Source: JAFDVL01 sp043783625 (GTDB lineage Bacteria > Acidobacteriota > Blastocatellia > RBC074). Taken from it: DNA of 18,579 nt. The stretch covers positions 1 through 18,579 of the forward strand of contig JAYVZE010000034.1 of the NCBI GenBank assembly GCA_043783625.1. Direction: 5' to 3'. The position numbers and the translations under genes are program-made. Shown piece after piece: positions 13,610-18,579 of this stretch. Below the pieces are notes generated by a model, which worked only from the letters and a program-made list of their open reading frames with translations, ran no database searches and was not told the origin of the DNA. Every line of letters begins with the position of its first letter. Position 1 is the stretch's first letter.

Positions 13610-13975
13610 TCAAGCTTCGCTGTGACCCGCATCGCGCCACGCTCTAATACCGCCTGCCATCGAAAGCACATTCGTATAACCCATTTTTTGCAGATTATCA
13701 GCGGAAAGTGCTGAGCGAAAACCGCCTCCGCAATAGAGTACAATTTCAGCGGATTTGTCAGGGATGGAAGTTTCTATATCACGTTCGATGATGCCGCGTC
13801 CGAAATGGACAGCACCCGTAGCATGTCCTTGATCCCATTCGTTGTCTTCGCGGACATCAATGAAGTGGAAATCTTCTTCAGCCTCAAGCTTGGCTTTGAC
13901 TTCAGAAACAGTGATTTCTTTGACGCGGGTTTTCGCGTCTTCGCAAAGTTTTTCAAATTCTATTGAATGTTTCAT
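13610..13975 (-). CDS. Single-domain rhodanese-like sulfurtransferase
   Basis: This 121-aa cytoplasmic protein has one rhodanese domain: FHFIDVREDNEWDQGHATGAVHFGRG (36-61, given by ends), the active-site loop C82-GGGFR (82-87) and the C-terminal MAGGIRAWRDAG (106-117). The catalytic Cys is present, so sulfur transfer from thiosulfate or a persulfide carrier is plausible. The substrate is unknown. No clear Shine-Dalgarno precedes the ATG. The gene is separated from the carbamoyl-phosphate synthase gene by a 15-bp GC-rich hairpin. It is on the same strand as both neighbours. Confidence 0.88.
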   Translation of the reverse strand: MKHSIEFEKLCEDAKTRVKEITVSEVKAKLEAEEDFHFIDVREDNEWDQGHATGAVHFGRGIIERDIETSIPDKSAEIVLYCGGGFRSALSADNLQKMGYTNVLSMAGGIRAWRDAGHSEA

Positions 13976-13991
13976 AAATAAAATCGTAATT

Positions 13992-14027
13992 CGGGCGGCT
14001 CGCCCGAAAAAACGGGCGAGCCGCCCG
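13992..14027 (-). terminator. GC-rich 15-bp hairpin downstream of the carbamoyl-phosphate synthase gene
   Basis: CGGGCGGCTCGCCCG (13992-14006) pairs perfectly with CGGGCGAGCCGCCCG (14013-14027) around a 6-nt loop, A6 on the plus strand and T6 on the minus strand. It begins 13 nt beyond the stop codon. The following minus-strand sequence, AATTACGATTTTA, is only moderately T-rich, so it may terminate, pause or protect the 3' end. The right arm overlaps none of the flanking coding sequence. Confidence 0.5.
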
Positions 14028-14039
14028 TTTGACGTAAGG

Positions 14040-17000
14040 TTAAGCGTGCTGCTCCTGTAAGCTACGGACAGTCATTTTCTCTTGTTCTTGCAGTGATTCA
14101 ATCGCACTCGCTGCCGCGCTGGCTCCGGTTAATGTTGTGAATGTCACGACGCTGTATTGCATCGCAGCCCGACGAATGGCGCGTTCATCGTAAAACGAAG
14201 TTTTGCCCAGTGGGGTGTTCACGATTAAATCAATTTCATCGCTTTTAATGAAATCTACAATATTCGGACGACCTTCATTTACTTTGAAAACGCGTTCACA
14301 TTCTACGCCGGCTTCAACCAACAAGGCCGCCGTCCCGCGCGTCGCCACTAACTCAAATCCTAGTTCGCTCAAACGACGCGCTACTCTAACGACATTTTTC
14401 TTATCGCTGTCATTAACACTGATGAACGCTTTGCCGGAGCGTGGCAGCATTTGATTGGCGCCCAGACAGGCTTTGGCGAAGGCTTCGCCGAACGTGTCGC
14501 CGACTCCCATGACTTCTCCGGTGGAGCGCATTTCAGGGCCGAGCAACGGATCAACGCCGGGAAATTTCATGAACGGAAATACCGGAGCTTTGATGAAGAA
14601 ACTGAAAACTTCTAATTCATCCGGCAAATTGAATTCGCTTAATTTTCTTCCGGTCATCACGAGTGCGGCAATTTTGGCTAATTGAACTCCAGTTGCTTTT
14701 GAGACAAACGGCACAGTTCGTGAAGCGCGCGGATTTACTTCCAGCACATAAACAATATCGTCTTTGATAGCGAATTGAATGTTCATCAATCCCACGACTT
14801 TCAATGCCGTCGCCAGTTGCCGCGTATATTTTCGCATCGTCTCAAGATGATCCTGCTTGACCATATAAGGCGGCAGAATTGAAGACGAATCACCGGAGTG
14901 AATCCCGGCTTCTTCGATATGTTCCTGAATTCCGGCGATGACGCAACGTTCACCATCAGCGAGCGCGTCAACGTCAACTTCAAACGCGTCTTCGAGAAAA
15001 CGATCAATTAAAATCGGCTTTTCGGGCGAAGCGTCTACGGCGGATTTCATGTATTGCTCAAGACTTGCCTCGTCGTAAACGATCATCATTGCACGTCCGC
15101 CCAGCACGTAACTGGGGCGTACCAGTACAGGATAGCCAATCCCGGCGGCGATATGTTTCGCTTCTTCGACGTTAACGGCAGTGCCGTTAACAGGCTGCGG
15201 AATGCGCAGTTCGGTAATTAATTTTCCGAATCGTTTGCGGTCTTCGGCGAGGTCAATGGATTCGGGCGAAGTGCCGATGATGGGGACGCCGGCTTCGTGC
15301 AAGCGCATCGCCAAATTCAGGGGAGTCTGTCCGCCGAATTGCACAATCACACCTTTTGGTTTTTCCAGCTCGACAATATTCATCACGTCTTCAAACGTGA
15401 GCGGCTCAAAATATAAACGGTCGCTGGTGTCGTAATCCGTCGAAACCGTTTCAGGATTACAATTCACCATGATCGTTTCATACCCATTTTCATTGAGTGC
15501 AAACGAGGCATGACAACAACAATAATCAAATTCGATGCCTTGTCCGATGCGGTTCGGACCGGAACCGAGAATCATGATTTTGTCTTTGTTGGACGGCGCG
15601 GCTTCACATTCTTCTTCGTAGGTCGAATACAAATAAGGTGTATTCGATTCAAATTCCGCGCCGCAAGTGTCTACGCGTTTGAAGACCGGAACGACGTTTA
15701 ATTCTTTGCGTTTGGCGCGTAGTTCGTTTTCGGTTCCGCCCAGCAGATCAGCTAATCGTGCATCAGAAAATCCATAACGCTTGGCTTGACGAAGCAGCGC
15801 GCGTGGGATTGACGCCATATCTTCGGCGGCGACTTCCCTCTGTAATTCGACGATTTGCTGAAGCTGCGTCAAAAACCAAATATCAATTTTGGTCAAATCG
15901 TGCAGTTCGTCTACCGTCCAATCGCGTTCGAGTGCGGCGTATAAATAATAAACGCGCTCGGCATTTGGCGTGATTAATTTGCGGCGTAAAGATTCATCAT
16001 CCGCGCTGCGTGCGTCGGGTTGTTTACGAACTTCCAGTGAACGCATCCCTTTCATGAATGCTTCTTTGAAAGTGCGTCCGATTGCCATTGCCTCGCCGAC
16101 GGATTTCATTTGCGTGCCGAGTGTCGGGTCGGCGCCGGGGAATTTTTCAAACGCCCATTTCGGAATTTTAACGACGACATAATCAATGGTCGGTTCAAAT
16201 GACGCGGGAGTTTTTTTCGTGATGTCGTTTGGAATTTCATCCAGCGTATAGCCGACTGCCAGTTTTGCTGCAATCTTCGCAATCGGAAATCCCGTCGCTT
16301 TTGAAGCCAGTGCCGAAGAACGGGACACGCGCGGATTCATCTCAATCACGCGAAGTTGTCCGTTGTGAGGGTTAAGCGCGAACTGAATATTCGAGCCTCC
16401 GGTTTCGACTCCGATGCGGCGAATGATTTTCAGTGCGGCATTGCGCATCATCTGATATTCACGATCAGTCAATGTTTGTGCGGGTGCAACGGTGATTGAA
16501 TCTCCGGTATGAATTCCCATCGGATCAAAATTTTCGATGGAACAAATGATGACTACGTTATCTGCGAGGTCGCGCATGACTTCGAGTTCGTATTCTTTCC
16601 AACCGATGATGGATTCCTCGACCTGAATTTCGCTGACCGGAGAAGCCGTCAATCCGCGTTCGGCAATTTCTTCAAATTCTTCCAGATTGTAGGCGATGCC
16701 ACCGCCCGTACCGCCCATCGTGAAGGAGGGACGAATGATGATCGGGAATTCGATTTCAGCGGTCGCGGCGATGGCTTCTTCCATGTTGTGACAGAAGCGA
16801 GCCTTCGGCATTTGCAAACCAATCTCGTCCATCGCTAGTTTAAAAAGCCGACGGTCTTCAGCGACATTAATGGCGTCAAGTTTTGCGCCGATCAATTCGA
16901 CATTGAATTTTTCCAGCACTCCGGCTTCGCAGAGTTTGACGGTTAAATTCAAAGCTGTCTGTCCGCCAACGGTTGGCAGTAAGGCATCAGGGCGTTCCCG

Positions 17001-17237
17001 TTCAATGATCGCGGTCAACGCTTCAACCGTGAGAGGTTCAACGTACGTCCGATCCGCGAGTTCAGGATCAGTCATGATCGTCGCCGGATTGGAATTGACG
17101 AGGACGACTTGATAGCCTTCCTGTTTCAAAGCCTTGCACGCCTGTGTGCCGGAATAATCGAATTCGCAGGCCTGACCAATAACGATGGGGCCGGAACCGA
17201 TGATAAGAATTTTATGAAGGTCTGTTCGCTTGGGCAT
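14040..17237 (-). CDS. carB: Carbamoyl-phosphate synthase, large subunit
   Basis: This 1065-aa enzyme makes carbamoyl phosphate from bicarbonate, ATP and ammonia supplied by the small glutaminase subunit, feeding pyrimidine and arginine synthesis. Full length is expected (E. coli CarB is 1073 aa). The duplicated halves are both visible: KILIIGSGPIVIGQACEFDY near residue 9 and KIMILGSGPNRIGQGIEFDY near 550, each followed by an ATP-grasp domain (for example IIRPSFTMGGTGGG in the first half and VRPSYVLGGRAMM in the second). The last 130 residues are the MGS-like allosteric domain (FISVNDSDKKNV, ATRGTAALL, IDLIVNTPLGK). No small-subunit gene is in the window. No Shine-Dalgarno precedes the ATG. 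The gene is 33 nt downstream of the DUF481 gene, so co-transcription is possible. Confidence 0.98.
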   Translation of the reverse strand: MPKRTDLHKILIIGSGPIVIGQACEFDYSGTQACKALKQEGYQVVLVNSNPATIMTDPELADRTYVEPLTVEALTAIIERERPDALLPTVGGQTALNLTVKLCEAGVLEKFNVELIGAKLDAINVAEDRRLFKLAMDEIGLQMPKARFCHNMEEAIAATAEIEFPIIIRPSFTMGGTGGGIAYNLEEFEEIAERGLTASPVSEIQVEESIIGWKEYELEVMRDLADNVVIICSIENFDPMGIHTGDSITVAPAQTLTDREYQMMRNAALKIIRRIGVETGGSNIQFALNPHNGQLRVIEMNPRVSRSSALASKATGFPIAKIAAKLAVGYTLDEIPNDITKKTPASFEPTIDYVVVKIPKWAFEKFPGADPTLGTQMKSVGEAMAIGRTFKEAFMKGMRSLEVRKQPDARSADDESLRRKLITPNAERVYYLYAALERDWTVDELHDLTKIDIWFLTQLQQIVELQREVAAEDMASIPRALLRQAKRYGFSDARLADLLGGTENELRAKRKELNVVPVFKRVDTCGAEFESNTPYLYSTYEEECEAAPSNKDKIMILGSGPNRIGQGIEFDYCCCHASFALNENGYETIMVNCNPETVSTDYDTSDRLYFEPLTFEDVMNIVELEKPKGVIVQFGGQTPLNLAMRLHEAGVPIIGTSPESIDLAEDRKRFGKLITELRIPQPVNGTAVNVEEAKHIAAGIGYPVLVRPSYVLGGRAMMIVYDEASLEQYMKSAVDASPEKPILIDRFLEDAFEVDVDALADGERCVIAGIQEHIEEAGIHSGDSSSILPPYMVKQDHLETMRKYTRQLATALKVVGLMNIQFAIKDDIVYVLEVNPRASRTVPFVSKATGVQLAKIAALVMTGRKLSEFNLPDELEVFSFFIKAPVFPFMKFPGVDPLLGPEMRSTGEVMGVGDTFGEAFAKACLGANQMLPRSGKAFISVNDSDKKNVVRVARRLSELGFELVATRGTAALLVEAGVECERVFKVNEGRPNIVDFIKSDEIDLIVNTPLGKTSFYDERAIRRAAMQYSVVTFTTLTGASAAASAIESLQEQEKMTVRSLQEQHA

Positions 17238-17270
17238 ATTTGGTGGTGCGATTGAGCCAATCGCGGGACG

Positions 17271-18344
17271 TTAAAAATCGAATGTAAATCCAGTTAACAA
17301 GGTGAAATCGTTCGGCTTCACTTGACCTTGCGGACGGGCATCGTAGCGGTTAATTCCTGATAATCGCAAGGCGACATGGTTGGTAATCGGAGTCGTGAAA
17401 GTAGCCTCGGCCTGAAAGCGATAAGCCCCTGGATCGGTCATATCTGAGAAAAATGTCGCCTGTTGTTGCAGGACAGTTTTTGTAGCTAGTTTCTGGCTGG
17501 CCGACAATCGCAAAAGGTTCGTTGCATTTAATTTTTCGATTCCGTTTTCGTAAGACTCTTTGGTGATTCCGGTTCCGAAATCAAAAGAAAGTTGTCGCGT
17601 CTCGCCTTTTAAAACCGGTAAAGTCAGACCTGCGTTTTCACTAAAGCGGTAATTAAGTTTTTTCAATTTATCAATTTCAAATTGCGTTTCATTGAAAACC
17701 GGCAGGCGAAATAAGGTTCGCTCATACCGGAATGTCGAAGTCAGTAAATTAGCGGATTGCCGCCCGTTATTGACGCCCTGTCGTCCAAAAGTATTCAGAG
17801 CAATCCGGCGCGTACCTTTTTTTCGACTTAACTGAAAAGCCACGTTGAGATCGCTGGATTTAATATTTCCGCGTGTCATTTTGTAGGCCAGATTGACTTG
17901 CCGCTTCCAACCTTCAGGCTTAGCGGCAGGCTTGGCGACTTTGGCAGCCAGAGCTGCGACCGTCGTGACAGCTTCTTTTTTGACCGCAGTAATATTTACT
18001 GGTTCACTTTTCGGCACAGGAGCTTCAACGGTAGGTTTTTCAGGTGCAGGTACGGCAAAAATTCCGGCTAATTTTTCCTGAAGTGAAACATCTTCCGTCT
18101 TCCAGCCTTTGATCTCAGTGACCGGAATCGGGAACTTCCCCGCATATTTATTTTCGATGATGAGGTTGGGCTGTTCAGCGGAAATAAATTTTCCCGAAAT
18201 TTGATCTCCATTGCTTAAAGTTAAGAAGACAATGGGTGATTCATTTGGCGGTGCTTGAGCCAATAATTGCAAAGAGAAAAGTAGTGAAAAGACAAAAGCG
18301 GTGAAAGTGAAAAAGGATAGCTTCAACTTACTTTTTAACCTCAA
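17271..18344 (-). CDS. DUF481 outer-membrane beta-barrel protein (YdiY-like)
   Basis: A predicted outer-membrane protein, 357 aa from the TTG at 18344. Residues 1-31 are a classic signal peptide (basic start, then FFTFTAFVFSLLFSLQLLAQA). About 35-80 is a small beta domain (VFLTLSNGDQISGKFISAE, ending EIKGW), common before DUF481 in Acidobacteria. About 95-145 is a Pro/Ala/Lys linker. The rest is the DUF481 barrel (WKRQVNLAYKMTRGNIKSSD onwards), ending in FTFDF with a terminal Phe typical of barrel insertion signals. The frame stays open to a GTG at 18551, but that extension runs through the dispersed repeat at 18479-18517 and would bury the signal peptide at residue 70, so a start at 18344 or at the TTG 18326 is preferred. 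The function is unknown. Confidence 0.82.
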   Translation of the reverse strand: MRLKSKLKLSFFTFTAFVFSLLFSLQLLAQAPPNESPIVFLTLSNGDQISGKFISAEQPNLIIENKYAGKFPIPVTEIKGWKTEDVSLQEKLAGIFAVPAPEKPTVEAPVPKSEPVNITAVKKEAVTTVAALAAKVAKPAAKPEGWKRQVNLAYKMTRGNIKSSDLNVAFQLSRKKGTRRIALNTFGRQGVNNGRQSANLLTSTFRYERTLFRLPVFNETQFEIDKLKKLNYRFSENAGLTLPVLKGETRQLSFDFGTGITKESYENGIEKLNATNLLRLSASQKLATKTVLQQQATFFSDMTDPGAYRFQAEATFTTPITNHVALRLSGINRYDARPQGQVKPNDFTLLTGFTFDF

Positions 18345-18478
18345 AAGTGAACGCCGGTTAGTCTCGGCTGTTTTACTTACTAAACTTGATGAGTAAGGCG
18401 CAAATCTTAGCACGAAGTGATGTAAACTTTCCAGTTTGATGAATTGAAATTTGTCAGGCGTCTGAGCGAGAAGAGTCA

Positions 18479-18517
18479 CTGGGAGCGCAAGCATCCTGCT
18501 TGCCCCGCGAGCGCGTG
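18479..18517. repeat. Dispersed intergenic repeat, copy D (inverted partner of 101-136)
   Basis: This is the reverse complement of 101-136 apart from short indels, with the hairpin GCAAGCA-TCC-TGCTTGC at 18487-18503. Next to it, CGTGGCGAG (18535-18543) pairs with CTCGCCACG (18570-18578). The two copies flank the window almost end to end in inverted orientation. No gene is seen in 18345-18579. Confidence 0.7.
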
Positions 18518-18579
18518 AAACGCCGCTCGCGTGACGTGGCGAGCGATTCACTTGAGCTTCAGAGTATCTCTCGCCACGG

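Noticed and set aside
18345..18551. N-terminal extension of the DUF481 protein to the GTG at 18551
   Set aside because: It would be encoded partly by a dispersed repeat and would place an obvious signal peptide about 70 residues inside the protein.
1..18579. CRISPR array, tRNA genes or insertion sequence
   Set aside because: No regularly spaced direct repeats, no cloverleaf-like sequences and no transposase frame were seen on either strand by eye.

Overview
The window looks like a chromosomal segment of a Gram-negative, GC-intermediate bacterium, most probably an Acidobacteriota member (Blastocatellia-like). This is inferred from gene content, not from any marker gene: a DUF1549/DUF1553 plus DUF1501 pair, several Tat-exported TIM-barrel sugar enzymes, a DUF481 outer-membrane protein and short dispersed intergenic hairpins. 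There are no tRNA or rRNA genes, no transposase, no integrase and no CRISPR array.

Layout. (1) 270-3831, plus strand: a DUF1549/DUF1553 protein with one CxxCH motif, followed by a Tat-type DUF1501 protein, with a double-hairpin repeat between them and a long inverted repeat after them. (2) 3982-5469: a small four-helix membrane protein (minus) and a Tat-exported sugar isomerase/epimerase-like protein (plus), divergent from back-to-back promoter candidates. (3) 5470-6863: a start-less coding remnant resembling an antitoxin tail, then a minus-strand pair of a small unknown protein and an AlkA-type DNA glycosylase, ending at a good intrinsic terminator. (4) 7147-12075: the accessory core of the window, described below. 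(5) 12120-18344, minus strand: a Tat-exported glucarate-dehydratase-like enolase-superfamily enzyme, a rhodanese, the carbamoyl-phosphate synthase large subunit and a DUF481 outer-membrane protein. The last two are 33 bp apart and may be co-transcribed.

The most interesting part is region 4. A sigma-54 activator with an apparently phosphorylation-dead receiver domain lies directly upstream of a textbook -24/-12 promoter (9068-9083). Four same-strand genes follow: a 153-aa predicted beta-rich protein with no recognised family; a 320-aa protein with a degenerate helix-hairpin-helix domain, a middle alpha/beta-looking domain and a C-terminal domain resembling the 153-aa protein; a DUF2272-type putative peptidoglycan hydrolase; and a GH19-type muramidase/chitinase. 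Neither hydrolase has a signal peptide and no holin is present. A stem-loop after the first gene suggests that the 153-aa protein is made in excess. The first two genes have a codon flavour visibly different from the genes around them. I read this as a candidate sigma-54-triggered module that couples two related non-enzymatic proteins to two cell-wall hydrolases. Its biological role cannot be determined from sequence alone.

A family of short hairpins with the constant core GCATCCTGC (loop TCC, stems differing by compensatory changes) is scattered at 113-129, 2274-2290, 13583-13595 and 18487-18503.
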